Below, in pieces: positions 34,962-44,043 of a DNA stretch of 64,000 nucleotides. Under the pieces are notes generated by a model that searched no databases, was not told where the DNA came from, and was given only the letters and a program-made list of their open reading frames with translations. The number at the start of each line of letters is the position of its first letter. Within the stretch, counting starts at the first letter, position 1. The position numbers and the translations under genes were made by a program. Location of the stretch: NCBI RefSeq assembly GCF_007997225.1, contig NZ_VORM01000012.1, forward strand, positions 62,001 to 126,000, read 5' to 3'. Source of the DNA: Subsaximicrobium wynnwilliamsii (GTDB lineage: Bacteria > Bacteroidota > Bacteroidia > Flavobacteriales > Flavobacteriaceae).

Positions 34962-37900
34962 TTAATGTGAAGCGCTTCGTTTGATCTTAATGAGCAACAC
35001 TAATAGAAAGAATATCACTAAGAGCCCTCCCAACATCCAATACCAAAAATAAGATGTCGATGTTAGGTGAATTGGTAAGGTGTCGCCTATGAGCACCAAG
35101 CCCGCCCAATATTGTGGCGATAGGGTTCTGCCCTTGGCAGTGGCAATGTAGTCTAGTTTTGCTTTTTGCAGCGCTTCATCCTTTGGCAAACCATCCTTGA
35201 TGTACCCATAAAAATTCTCAATGATGGCAGCACTGCTCTGTTCGTCAATCTTCCAGAGACTGGTAAGAATGCTTTCACTACCCGCATAATTGAAAGCATG
35301 AGCCAATGAAATCATGCCTTCGCCCGCTTGATAGGTTGGTTTTCCGGTTTCACAGGCGGTCAAAATAGCGAGGTTTGACGAGAGGTTCTGGTTGTAGATT
35401 TCGTAAGTATAAAGTGAATTGTCTTCCGAAGCCATTGAATCTTTCACATTTTTGGCAAAGATGAGTCGCGAGAGTTCGGGCGACACGTTGTTAGACTCTG
35501 CGTGCGTGCCAATATGGATGATCTTGTGTTCTTTGGCGTGCTGTGTGAACAGCTGTTTACTGGCTTTTTCATTAATAAAGGATTCTCCAGTAAAAAATTT
35601 TGATGAGTTTTGAGCTAAATTTTTACTGAAGGGTTGCGGTAGTAAAGTGAGATAAGTACGGTCCATAGTAATGGAATCCTTAATTTTTAAGGTATAATCC
35701 GTTTTCATTTTACTGTTGAATTCAGGGGCAAAGCCAATGAAATTATCACTAAAAAGCGTTTGGGAAGCTGTTCTATTCGTTAAAAGCAAACTATAATTAT
35801 AGGAGATGATATATTTGGCAAGCAAGCTTTTGGTTTCTAATTCTTTAAAACTGGCAATTTTTTCTGGGGTCAAAGATTCAAAACTCAAATTGAACAATTG
35901 CCCATTTGGGATGATGATCACGTGATTGGTGTTGATTCTATCCTCAAAAGGCTGCCAAAGTTCTACGTAAAGTTGATGCAATAATTCACTTGATGTTTCA
36001 AGGTCCCAAAGTTCGTTTGTTAAGGCTTGCACGTTTTTTTGCAGATCCTTCGGATTCAATCTTACAAGGTGCTTTTCAGATTTATTGATCAGAATGGCAT
36101 ACGTGGCCTCATCTATATTCAAATAACGTACTACCGTGGTGTGGTCTGCAATGGCGCGTTTTAAGTTTTTAACAGGTTGCGAAATTGTGGCATATCGCAT
36201 TTTGTAATATTTTGGAAAGCGGGTTTTTAAAGTGTCTAAAAACAGTTGCCATTCTTTTTCTACATCGAGAAAGGATTGAATGTTTTCTGAATGATCTAGC
36301 GTGAATGACATCTCGTTTTTTAATTGCAGTTCTCGCTCTAAAACAGGTTTTGACACATCTTTAAATGAGATGGAGTTCTTAAGATTCAATCGTGATCTAA
36401 TGCGATTGTAAACGGCCGACTCATTAAGTTCTATGATTTTGTCTAGATAAATGGCTTCTTTTGTTTTTTGGTACAGGTCCAGTGCTACTTTTTTTGAAAA
36501 GTTTGAAATTGATTGGTAGTCTGTCATGAGTATACTGAGATCCTCATTTTTATAAACCCTTGTCTTGCGATCTTCCAACAGGGAAATTGCCTTATCCAAT
36601 GCGATTAGTTGTTGCTTTAGAAAACTCGTGTCTTTGTTGGGTTGAAGTTCATATTGCGCTAAGGCTTTCAATAAAATGAGCTGCGGTTTGTGAAAGTCTT
36701 TTTGTTTGGAGTCGGCAGCAGATGCGGCTTTGTTGAGATATTGATTTGCCTTATCCACCCAAATCAAGCTTTGCTCATACTGCTGCAATTTGTAGTTGAC
36801 CATAGCCAAATTTAGCAATTGCTTTACAAGGGTAAAATTATCGTCTCCCCCGTTTTTTAGAACATAGTCATAGCCCGTTTGGGCAGTGTTCAATGCGGCT
36901 TCGTGTGCTTGATTTTCTGCTAGAAACAGGGATTTATTTCTCAAAAACGATAGGAATTCAATATCGTAATCATTGCCTAAGGCTTCCTTGAAATACTGTT
37001 CACTTTGCTCGTAGTATTTTTTTGCTTCGGAAGTATTCTTTTTTACGGCATGGGCTTCAGCTAAAGCATGAAAACCTGCAGCTTTCCAATACGGGTTTTC
37101 TATAGCATTGACTTCGAACTGCTTAAGGCCTTCATTTAAATAGGATATGGCGTCATCGTAGTTTTGAAGTGAAAGGCTCGATTGCCCGATTTGAATGAGC
37201 GTAGCACCTAAATCAGAATCATCGGCTTCTCGTAATGTTTTCTTTTTCTGATAGGCAAAAAGCATCAAGTCATGCGCTTTCTGAAGGTTTCCCTGTTCAT
37301 TGTAAAACACCGCCATATTTGAAATGGCCCTTAACTGAAACCGTTTAGCCTTTGAGACCACATTTTCGTCGCTAAGGGCATGGATGGTTTTTTCATAATT
37401 TGAGATCACTCCGTTTTGTATGGCAATGGCCTTGTCCAAATTGCCTTGCCCATATTCCAATAAGGATATGTTGGACTTTATGACAGTGGCCAAATATAAA
37501 TTCATTATAGGATCGCCCTTTGCCATTGCTATGGCTTCAATTGCTTTGGAGTAATAGTAGCTGGCACTGTCTAATTTTGAGGACATCCACATTGTGGCGC
37601 CAACAGCATTGTACCCGTCGGAAAGCTGTGCTTTTGAAGTAAATTTATAGCTTTCGAAACGCTTTAGGGCTTTCTGAAAATTGGTTTTGGCCTGATCTAC
37701 GTTGCCAAGTGACAGGTAGGTCGCTCCAATATTGTATTCGGTTTTGCCAATCTCCTCTGGCGTGGCATCTCTAACTTCTTTGATAATTTTCAAAGCAGTA
37801 GTGGTGATGTCAAGTGATTTTTGGTTATTGCCTATTTCGTCATAAAAATCTGCAAGTTTCAAGAGCGCTTGATAGTAGCTTCGCTTGTTTTTTGATTTTG

Positions 37901-38183
37901 TATTGATATAGTCTAAAAAAGCATCGACCTTTTTACTGGCTGTTTTGGCATCGGATTTTTGCAGTTCAATTTTACCTACGTAATACGTGTATTTATATAA
38001 GGAATCATTGAGATTATGAGATTGGATATAAGCGAGTTGTTCGTTTAACCTGGCTTCAGCATTAAGTATTTCGCCCTTAAGCATTAAAGAATCCAAAATA
38101 CTCGTATTCAGGATTGGAGTTTCTTGAGCCTGTAGCAATGAAGATAGCATCAAAATGAAAATACAAAATGAATATCCCTTCAT
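34962..38183 (-). CDS. TPR-CHAT domain protein (caspase-like peptidase)
   Basis: A 1073-residue protein with a signal peptide or N-terminal helix (about 1-19), some ten or more tetratricopeptide repeats (about 45-520), a linker, and a C-terminal CHAT domain (about 780-1035). The caspase-type dyad is intact: His894 in HIGTHAES and Cys944 in LTACETG. One membrane helix (about 1042-1065) and a basic tail end the protein. CHAT peptidases cleave protein partners, and some act in abortive infection or cell death. Here it is the last gene of a sigma factor / membrane TPR / CHAT operon. Confidence 0.88.
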   Translation of the reverse strand: MKGYSFCIFILMLSSLLQAQETPILNTSILDSLMLKGEILNAEARLNEQLAYIQSHNLNDSLYKYTYYVGKIELQKSDAKTASKKVDAFLDYINTKSKNKRSYYQALLKLADFYDEIGNNQKSLDITTTALKIIKEVRDATPEEIGKTEYNIGATYLSLGNVDQAKTNFQKALKRFESYKFTSKAQLSDGYNAVGATMWMSSKLDSASYYYSKAIEAIAMAKGDPIMNLYLATVIKSNISLLEYGQGNLDKAIAIQNGVISNYEKTIHALSDENVVSKAKRFQLRAISNMAVFYNEQGNLQKAHDLMLFAYQKKKTLREADDSDLGATLIQIGQSSLSLQNYDDAISYLNEGLKQFEVNAIENPYWKAAGFHALAEAHAVKKNTSEAKKYYEQSEQYFKEALGNDYDIEFLSFLRNKSLFLAENQAHEAALNTAQTGYDYVLKNGGDDNFTLVKQLLNLAMVNYKLQQYEQSLIWVDKANQYLNKAASAADSKQKDFHKPQLILLKALAQYELQPNKDTSFLKQQLIALDKAISLLEDRKTRVYKNEDLSILMTDYQSISNFSKKVALDLYQKTKEAIYLDKIIELNESAVYNRIRSRLNLKNSISFKDVSKPVLERELQLKNEMSFTLDHSENIQSFLDVEKEWQLFLDTLKTRFPKYYKMRYATISQPVKNLKRAIADHTTVVRYLNIDEATYAILINKSEKHLVRLNPKDLQKNVQALTNELWDLETSSELLHQLYVELWQPFEDRINTNHVIIIPNGQLFNLSFESLTPEKIASFKELETKSLLAKYIISYNYSLLLTNRTASQTLFSDNFIGFAPEFNSKMKTDYTLKIKDSITMDRTYLTLLPQPFSKNLAQNSSKFFTGESFINEKASKQLFTQHAKEHKIIHIGTHAESNNVSPELSRLIFAKNVKDSMASEDNSLYTYEIYNQNLSSNLAILTACETGKPTYQAGEGMISLAHAFNYAGSESILTSLWKIDEQSSAAIIENFYGYIKDGLPKDEALQKAKLDYIATAKGRTLSPQYWAGLVLIGDTLPIHLTSTSYFWYWMLGGLLVIFFLLVLLIKIKRSASH

Positions 38184-38194
38184 ATGACCTCGTA

Positions 38195-38929
38195 TTATGG
38201 ATTCTTTTCCAATTCTGAAAGTAGCAATTGGCTATCTTCAGTGGCACTTAAGCTTAAGTTCTTTTTAGCAAGTGCAATATTACCTTCCTTTAAATAGGCC
38301 AATCCCAAATAATAATAAGCATCATTTAATAATGGGAATGCCGTATTTTGGGTTGATTTTTCCAAAAATGGAATGGCGCGTTTTTGATTTTTATCGGCGA
38401 GATAGGCAACTCCCAAAAAGTAGTCAAGTGTGTCATTTTCTATGCTTAAAGCTTCCCATTTCTCAATGGCAATTTTGTAATTGCCTTGCTTGTAATCCAC
38501 CATGGCATCATAGAATTCAAAGTTGGTAGAGCTGCTCATCGTGGTTGGTAAACCGGGATCTGGCGTGAAATATTCGGCATATAAACGCTCGTTCTGGGTA
38601 GTGCTAAACCACCAAAAACCACCTATGGCCGCAAAGATAAGTATGGCGGCGGCAAACTTGCCCCAAAGCATTGTGGACTTGGTTTTGCTATTGGAGCTTT
38701 CCATCTGCGATTCTGGGAGCGCCTCATGAAATTCGTCAAGACGTTCCTTGAGCGACTGGTTGCCAATGCCCAACAAGAGCGTTTTTATATCTGCGACATG
38801 AGTTCTAAATTGAGGGTCTTCTGCAAGACGCAGCTCAAAATCGAGTGCCTCTTGTTTGCTCATGGTTTTGTTGAGGTGTCGCTCAACGGTTTCCAATAAT
38901 TCTTGTGATATGTTGTTGCTATTTTTCAA
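38195..38929 (-). CDS. Membrane TPR protein, likely anti-sigma factor
   Basis: A 244-residue protein. The cytoplasmic N-terminus (about 1-85) resembles anti-sigma domains of Bacteroidota (LNKTMSKQEALDFELRLAEDP). A single membrane helix (about 88-108) follows, then periplasmic tetratricopeptide-like repeats (about 135-240). It begins 6 bases after the sigma-factor gene and ends 11 bases before the CHAT gene, so the three genes form one operon. It probably holds the sigma factor inactive until a periplasmic signal arrives. Confidence 0.7.
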   Translation of the reverse strand: MKNSNNISQELLETVERHLNKTMSKQEALDFELRLAEDPQFRTHVADIKTLLLGIGNQSLKERLDEFHEALPESQMESSNSKTKSTMLWGKFAAAILIFAAIGGFWWFSTTQNERLYAEYFTPDPGLPTTMSSSTNFEFYDAMVDYKQGNYKIAIEKWEALSIENDTLDYFLGVAYLADKNQKRAIPFLEKSTQNTAFPLLNDAYYYLGLAYLKEGNIALAKKNLSLSATEDSQLLLSELEKNP

Positions 38930-38935
38930 TGTTTC

Positions 38936-39508
38936 TTAATTTGAGGCTAATACGATGGAACGTAATTTTTCCATGCATCGGTATTTTTTGTTACGAACGG
39001 AGCTTTCTTCAATAGCCATTTCGGAAGCGATGTCCCGCAAGGATTTCTGTTCAAAATAAAAAGTCTTTAATAGGCTTTTGCACGGCTCGCCCAGATTTTT
39101 AAAGGCTTCCATGGCAAGGTTGAGTCTTTTTGTTTCTTCAGGGTCTTCATGGGTTTCCTCATCTTGCGATAGAAATAGACTGCGTTCTTCCGTCAAGGAT
39201 TGTGTGCTTTTGAAACGTTTTGAACGCAAGACATCCAGCCATTTGTTCTTTGAAATTTGATAGAGATACCCTTGCAGTGCCGAATCATTTTCGGGAGCAA
39301 AGCGACCAGTTCTCAAATTGTTCCAAACTGCGATGAAGGCTTCTTGATAAATGTCCTTGGCATGTGCTTTTGAACCGCTGTTTTTTAAAATGAGCTGCTC
39401 TATTTTAGGATAGTTGGCCATATAAAATTCTTTTAAGGCAAGAGAATCGTTGTCTTTGATGGCATTTATCAGCTGCAGTTGATGTTGGATTTTGTAGACT
39501 TGGCTCAT
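38936..39508 (-). CDS. RNA polymerase ECF-type sigma factor
   Basis: A 190-residue sigma-70 family factor. Region 2 (about 25-95) holds KDIYQEAFIAVWNNLR and LQGYLYQISKNKWLD, and region 4 (about 130-185) holds EQKSLRDIASEMAIEESSVRN. Regions 1 and 3 are absent, as in ECF factors. It is the first gene of the operon with the membrane TPR protein and the CHAT protein, and may control that operon or a wider set. Confidence 0.9.
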   Translation of the reverse strand: MSQVYKIQHQLQLINAIKDNDSLALKEFYMANYPKIEQLILKNSGSKAHAKDIYQEAFIAVWNNLRTGRFAPENDSALQGYLYQISKNKWLDVLRSKRFKSTQSLTEERSLFLSQDEETHEDPEETKRLNLAMEAFKNLGEPCKSLLKTFYFEQKSLRDIASEMAIEESSVRNKKYRCMEKLRSIVLASN

Positions 39509-39587
39509 GTTAGTGACTAATCATGAGTAAGATACATTTTTTTAAGTGGTCACCAAATACTTAGCTATTAAATGATCTTTTTGACGA

Positions 39588-40208
39588 TTATTTGCGCGTT
39601 ACAGCATTTTTGCCAAACCAAGCCCCTCCAATTACAATTAGAAATACTCCAGACCAGCGCATGTAATTGAAAGGTCCAGAAGGCTGATCCATCTTAAATT
39701 CAAAGGTTGATTTCCCAAAGGCGTCTTTATCGGTTTTGATTTGATGTGCTGCTTCTGGCAATTCAATGGTATAGATTTGTTGCAAACTGCCACCGTATTC
39801 TGGAGGGCTGCTAACCAACATGTATTTATGCTTGGTTAGGGCTGTGAGTTGTGCGTCTTTTTGGTCTGTGTTCATGATCCATTTGCCGCGTTTGTCTATT
39901 CTACAGGCGCCATAAGCATTTAGACTTAGGGCAAAGGAGCGGTTCATATCGTCTTTGTCAAGTTTAAAATCGTCCACGAAAAATGCAGGCATGCCTCTTT
40001 CAATCTCGCGCTTGAGGGCTGAAGGATTGTTTCCGTAGCTTCCATTCCATTGTTGCCATTGAGAGGCGTTCATGGTCATGGAGATCGTGACTTTAGCATT
40101 GCCGATGCTGTCAATTTTCATATTTATGTTTTGTTTGGATTGCTGTGCGAAAATGAATAGTGCATTCAGCAAAAAAAGAGCGAGCAATGGGATTTTTATA
40201 GTTTTCAT
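39588..40208 (-). CDS. Exported protein of unknown function
   Basis: A 206-residue protein from ATG 40208, which opens a clear signal peptide (IPLLALFLLNALFIFAQ); the frame is open 69 codons further up, but those overlap the preceding gene and look non-coding. The mature part is mixed alpha/beta (NMKIDSIGNAKVTISMTMN), and the C-terminus has a membrane helix (WSGVFLIVIGGAWF) and the basic end NAVTRK. It follows the transglutaminase-like gene by 124 bases. No family is recognised. Confidence 0.6.
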   Translation of the reverse strand: MKTIKIPLLALFLLNALFIFAQQSKQNINMKIDSIGNAKVTISMTMNASQWQQWNGSYGNNPSALKREIERGMPAFFVDDFKLDKDDMNRSFALSLNAYGACRIDKRGKWIMNTDQKDAQLTALTKHKYMLVSSPPEYGGSLQQIYTIELPEAAHQIKTDKDAFGKSTFEFKMDQPSGPFNYMRWSGVFLIVIGGAWFGKNAVTRK

Positions 40209-40332
40209 GATTTTGGTTAAATTAATGTGGTCTGAATAAAAAGATGAATGATTTAAAATGTAACTGAAAAGCTTTACTGTGTATCTAGGCGTTGAAATCA
40301 AGTCTTGCTTCTTCAATCGAAAATTAATAGGC

Positions 40333-41964
40333 TTATCTAATGCTATTGAACACTTGGTTGATGATGCCCGTTTTTTGATTGTAGGCATAACTTGGAGCGC
40401 CAACCGCCACAACACGGATTCCGTTTTGTGATTTCAAACATTTGCCCACCCAATTGAAGGTGCTGCCATCTTGAGCTTGGGTTTGCCCCGAAATAGTATT
40501 GCCATTGGATTGGTATTGCATCTGCATCCCAAAATTCAACATGTATTGATCAATGGTCTGCATGGCTTCTTCAATCGAAGCAGCAGGAATATCATAGATA
40601 CTTACTGTGGTTAGTTGGTCTGGAGCCACCACTTGGGCCGTGAGAATGGGTACTTGTGGGACGGGGCGCATCATGGTTTGCCAACCATTTGGTATCGCAA
40701 AAGACAGTGCACTGGTCTTAATGCTGTTCTCTGGCACAATGATCTCCGTATTGCTTGGCCGGCGGTTGGGTTGGGTCTCATTTTTGGGTTGCACCGGCTG
40801 CTCAGAGCTCCATGAGGCCACAATATCATCCACTTTTTTTCTCATGAAATCATTATCCTTAAGATCCATTGCAGTGACGCCTTGTTGGTTTACGGCATGA
40901 ATGTCTACCAAGGTATATCTAGGGTCGCCACTTTGGGCGCGCTCCATGAACTCTTTTAGATTTTCGTTTCCTTTCTTGAAAGCTTCTTCTGCTGAGGCAA
41001 TACCGCCAAGACCTTGGCCATTGATACTCGTGGCCTCAATAGCAAAGTATTGACCATTCATTTTAAATCCAGGATAGGCATGACCAGGCACCATATAAAT
41101 AATGGGATCCAAACCTGCCGCAGAAAGTACGCTGGCATACAAACAACTCAATTCAATGCACAAGCCAGTGTTGCCGGTAATCACTTCCCTGGGTAGTCTA
41201 ATTTGCTGTACGATGGATTGAATGTCTTCGGTAGACTGCGGAATGCCTTTGGTGCCACTATAAACCATGTGGGATTTTCTTGTGGCTTCGTAGATATTTG
41301 CTAAAAAGCGTACGCCATCTTCGGGTTTTCTTGTGATGGAGGCTGCTTCGCCCTTCATCATTTTTTCCTGAAGGTTTTGCGTGTAATATTTAACAACGGG
41401 ATCGTTTGGTGTCACAAAACAGGCAATAAGTGCATCATTGTCATACATGTCGCTCCAAGTGCTGATCTCTTCAGTTTTAACGCCAGTATAGACATACTCG
41501 TTGCGGTTGGTGATTTTAAAACTAAATTCTTCTTCAATGATGTCATCCTCTTCAGCGCCATCCCAAGAAATTTCGATTTGCGCCTTTTCAATGGATTCTG
41601 TGGATTTTTCGGTAATATCATCCTTGAATTTTGGATAGCAGGGAATTACCAAGGTTTGACCTGGAAACATCTGTCCAGAAACGGTAAGTTCCGTCCAGTC
41701 AATATAATCTGGGATACGGTATTTTACGGTAACATCCTCTAGAGTTTGATTGCTTTTGTTGGTGATTTTAGCCTTGAACAAATGGTATTTGCCGTTGAGT
41801 GCATCAGGATTTGAATACACACGATGCACTGCGGGCATTATAAAAGCCGATTTTTCTATTTCAACCTCAAGTTCTCCAGAATTGGAGCTTGGGATTATGA
41901 AACTTGTTGCAAAACACAGGATGCCTACAAGTGCAATTGCCAATGGGATAAATTTAGATTTCAT
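40333..41964 (-). CDS. Exported transglutaminase-like protein
   Basis: A 543-residue protein with an N-terminal membrane or signal helix (about 7-28). A beta-rich domain comes first, then the transglutaminase-like core (about 240-320) with the catalytic Cys in GNTGLCIELSCLY, His in MVPGHAYPGF, and an acidic third residue in YFAIEAT. Bacterial proteins of this fold are mostly proteases or peptide cross-linkers. The C-terminal ~130 residues form a separate domain (SALSFAIPNGWQTM). The following exported-protein gene may be in the same operon. Confidence 0.8.
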   Translation of the reverse strand: MKSKFIPLAIALVGILCFATSFIIPSSNSGELEVEIEKSAFIMPAVHRVYSNPDALNGKYHLFKAKITNKSNQTLEDVTVKYRIPDYIDWTELTVSGQMFPGQTLVIPCYPKFKDDITEKSTESIEKAQIEISWDGAEEDDIIEEEFSFKITNRNEYVYTGVKTEEISTWSDMYDNDALIACFVTPNDPVVKYYTQNLQEKMMKGEAASITRKPEDGVRFLANIYEATRKSHMVYSGTKGIPQSTEDIQSIVQQIRLPREVITGNTGLCIELSCLYASVLSAAGLDPIIYMVPGHAYPGFKMNGQYFAIEATSINGQGLGGIASAEEAFKKGNENLKEFMERAQSGDPRYTLVDIHAVNQQGVTAMDLKDNDFMRKKVDDIVASWSSEQPVQPKNETQPNRRPSNTEIIVPENSIKTSALSFAIPNGWQTMMRPVPQVPILTAQVVAPDQLTTVSIYDIPAASIEEAMQTIDQYMLNFGMQMQYQSNGNTISGQTQAQDGSTFNWVGKCLKSQNGIRVVAVGAPSYAYNQKTGIINQVFNSIR

Positions 41965-42031
41965 TTTAATTGGGTTTAGGATTATTGCCTCTTTACAGCA
42001 ACATCGTTAAACTTTTAAAATGTCATCACTT

Positions 42032-42130
42032 TAAATCCCTCCAGAGGGTTTTATTCCCCGAGGCGTGCCTTGAAATACAAAGAACATCTTTCAGTGCATA
42101 CCTTGTGGGTTAGCCCATAGGTTATTGATT
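42032..42130. repeat. Dispersed ~100-bp repeat, copy A
   Basis: Opens with TAAATCCCTCCAGAGGG and closes with GTTATTGATT; contains CCCCGAGGCGTGCCT. Homologous stretches at 50491-50589 and 62248-62346 follow the same order over the full length. Confidence 0.8.
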
Positions 42131-42343
42131 AAAAATAGAGGAAAGAAAATTGAGAAAGGAAATTAGTCGGAAGCTGATTAAACGGAATGAAGCATCCTAA
42201 GGCGCCGATTTAGAATGGAATGCTCACAAAGTAGTTTCAGATGCTTAGTCTTGAACCCAAAGCATTATCATCTTGCGTCAAGCAGCAAGTTTTGAAGCCG
42301 GCTGAACATCTGATATTTGGAACTTTACTTTCGGAATTTAGAC
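42131..42343. other. Intergenic remainder after repeat copy A
   Basis: Part of the ~380-base gap between the transglutaminase-like and epimerase genes. Apart from repeat copy A no element is seen. Confidence 0.3.
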
Positions 42344-43300
42344 TTATTTAACCTTGGCATACTTTTCACTCAAATTCTTAAGCATCTCCTCGGTCATTTT
42401 ATCCAGGTCAAATTTCTGATTCCAACCCCAATCGGTTCTCGCTTCAGAATCGTCGATGGATTTAGGCCAGGTGTCAGCGATTTTTTGTCTAAAGTCTGGG
42501 CTATAAGAAATTCTAAAATCTGGAATGTGTTTTTTTATGGCTTCGGAAACTTCTTTAGGTGTAATGCTAATGGCTGCCAAATTATAAGAAGAGCGTATTT
42601 TTACTGTCTCGGAAGCTGCATCCATCAATTCTACCATCGCGTTGATGGCATCGTCCATAAACATCATTGGGAGTTCAGTGTCTTCCTTTAAAAAGCACTC
42701 ATAGCTTTTGTCGAGTATGGCCTGGTGGTAGATTTCAACCGCATAATCGGTAGTGCCGCCTCCTGGCATGGTTTTCCAGCTAATGATTCCTGGAAATCTT
42801 AGGCTTCTCACGTCCACACCGTAATTTTTGTGGTAGTAATCGCACCAACGCTCACCAGCTTGTTTGGTAATGCCATACACTGTTGAGGGCTCCATAATAC
42901 TGTGTTGGGGTGTGTCAACTTTTGGTGTGGTAGGGCCAAAAACCGCAATGCTCGACGGCCAGAACACTTTTTTGATAATGCCTTCCTTAGCGAGATTCAA
43001 TACATGAAATAGGGAATTCATGTTGAGGTCCCAAGCTTTCATGGGGTATTTCTCACCAGTGGCACTCAACATGGCTGCCATAAGGTAGATGGTGTCTATT
43101 TTGTGTTTATCCACACAAATTCTAACCGAAGCTTGGTCTTGGGCATCTACAATTTCAAAAATACCTGAGTTAACCAGCGCTGTATTTTCATAGGTTATAT
43201 CGCTGGCAATGACGTTATCGTCACCATGTAGCTCGCGCAGTTTATACGTGAGTTCAGAGCCTATTTGGCCAGCAGCGCCAATGATTAGAATTTTAGACAT
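42344..43300 (-). CDS. NAD-dependent L-threonine 3-dehydrogenase, epimerase type
   Basis: A short-chain-type dehydrogenase (318 residues). The NAD-binding GAAGQIG is at 8-14, and the catalytic YxxxK is in VYGITKQAGERW. The segment MPGGGTTDYAVEIYHQA is characteristic of the epimerase-like threonine dehydrogenases known from Flavobacterium and others. They oxidise threonine to 2-amino-3-oxobutyrate. No amino-ketobutyrate ligase gene is nearby. On the minus strand TACTTTTG (43323-43330) gives a likely -7 element 22 bases before the start. Confidence 0.85.
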   Translation of the reverse strand: MSKILIIGAAGQIGSELTYKLRELHGDDNVIASDITYENTALVNSGIFEIVDAQDQASVRICVDKHKIDTIYLMAAMLSATGEKYPMKAWDLNMNSLFHVLNLAKEGIIKKVFWPSSIAVFGPTTPKVDTPQHSIMEPSTVYGITKQAGERWCDYYHKNYGVDVRSLRFPGIISWKTMPGGGTTDYAVEIYHQAILDKSYECFLKEDTELPMMFMDDAINAMVELMDAASETVKIRSSYNLAAISITPKEVSEAIKKHIPDFRISYSPDFRQKIADTWPKSIDDSEARTDWGWNQKFDLDKMTEEMLKNLSEKYAKVK

Positions 43301-43436
43301 GGTATTGGGTTTAAATCTGCATCAAAAGTAGTAAGAATATCAAGCGCATAAAAGCTTAAGCACGCTATATTTTTGTTAATTGCCTATAAAGCTTGTGTCT
43401 ATTTTATATATTTACCCCGAATTCAATCTTGAAATT

Positions 43437-43979
43437 ATGCGCTTAAAAACGCTCTTCTACATAAGCTTAACTGTTTTTCTTTTTAATTGTCAAGAAGCTA
43501 AAGTCTCTCAAGAAAAAAAAGAGACACAGGCAGAGATAGAGGCGAGAACCATTGGCCCTAAAGACATCGAAGCATTGGAATATACAGAGTTTAGCTTAAG
43601 TCAAGATGCAAAAAAAACAGTGACCGATTGGCAAAAATACAAAGACCTCAACGTCCAAGTGCTGCTTTTGAAATCGGCCGATTTTAGCTTCTTCAACGAT
43701 GATCGCACTAATGTATTGACCTTCATCAAGGATCTTAAGGCCGAAATGCCAAAAGCGATTAGAACTAAACCCATTGAAGCGCGATTTAGTGCTTTAGACA
43801 CCAAATTGCAAAAACTCAACAGTACCTTACTATTATATAACAGCACTAAGGCAGAAAAACTTGAGAGTGTCAAGGAGTTTTTGATAAGTGTCTCTAATTT
43901 CAACCTCCAAATCAATAAGAAATTGGAGTTTGAGAAGAATAATATTGGCAGGCCAGACATGAACCCGTCTCAGTTATAA
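43437..43979 (+). CDS. Small lipoprotein of unknown function
   Basis: A 180-residue lipoprotein from ATG 43437 with lipobox ending at Cys18 (VFLFNC); the frame is open 19 codons up but the lipobox fixes the start. The rest is helical and highly charged, with LKAEMPKAIRTKPIEAR and LDTKLQKLNSTLLLYN. No family is recognised. It precedes the M13 peptidase by 64 bases and may be expressed with it. Confidence 0.6.
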   Translation: MRLKTLFYISLTVFLFNCQEAKVSQEKKETQAEIEARTIGPKDIEALEYTEFSLSQDAKKTVTDWQKYKDLNVQVLLLKSADFSFFNDDRTNVLTFIKDLKAEMPKAIRTKPIEARFSALDTKLQKLNSTLLLYNSTKAEKLESVKEFLISVSNFNLQINKKLEFEKNNIGRPDMNPSQL

Positions 43980-44043
43980 CCACTCACAAATTTATTTGAA
44001 CACGATTAATTTAAGGATTTAAACCAATTTAATTTTAATTTTT

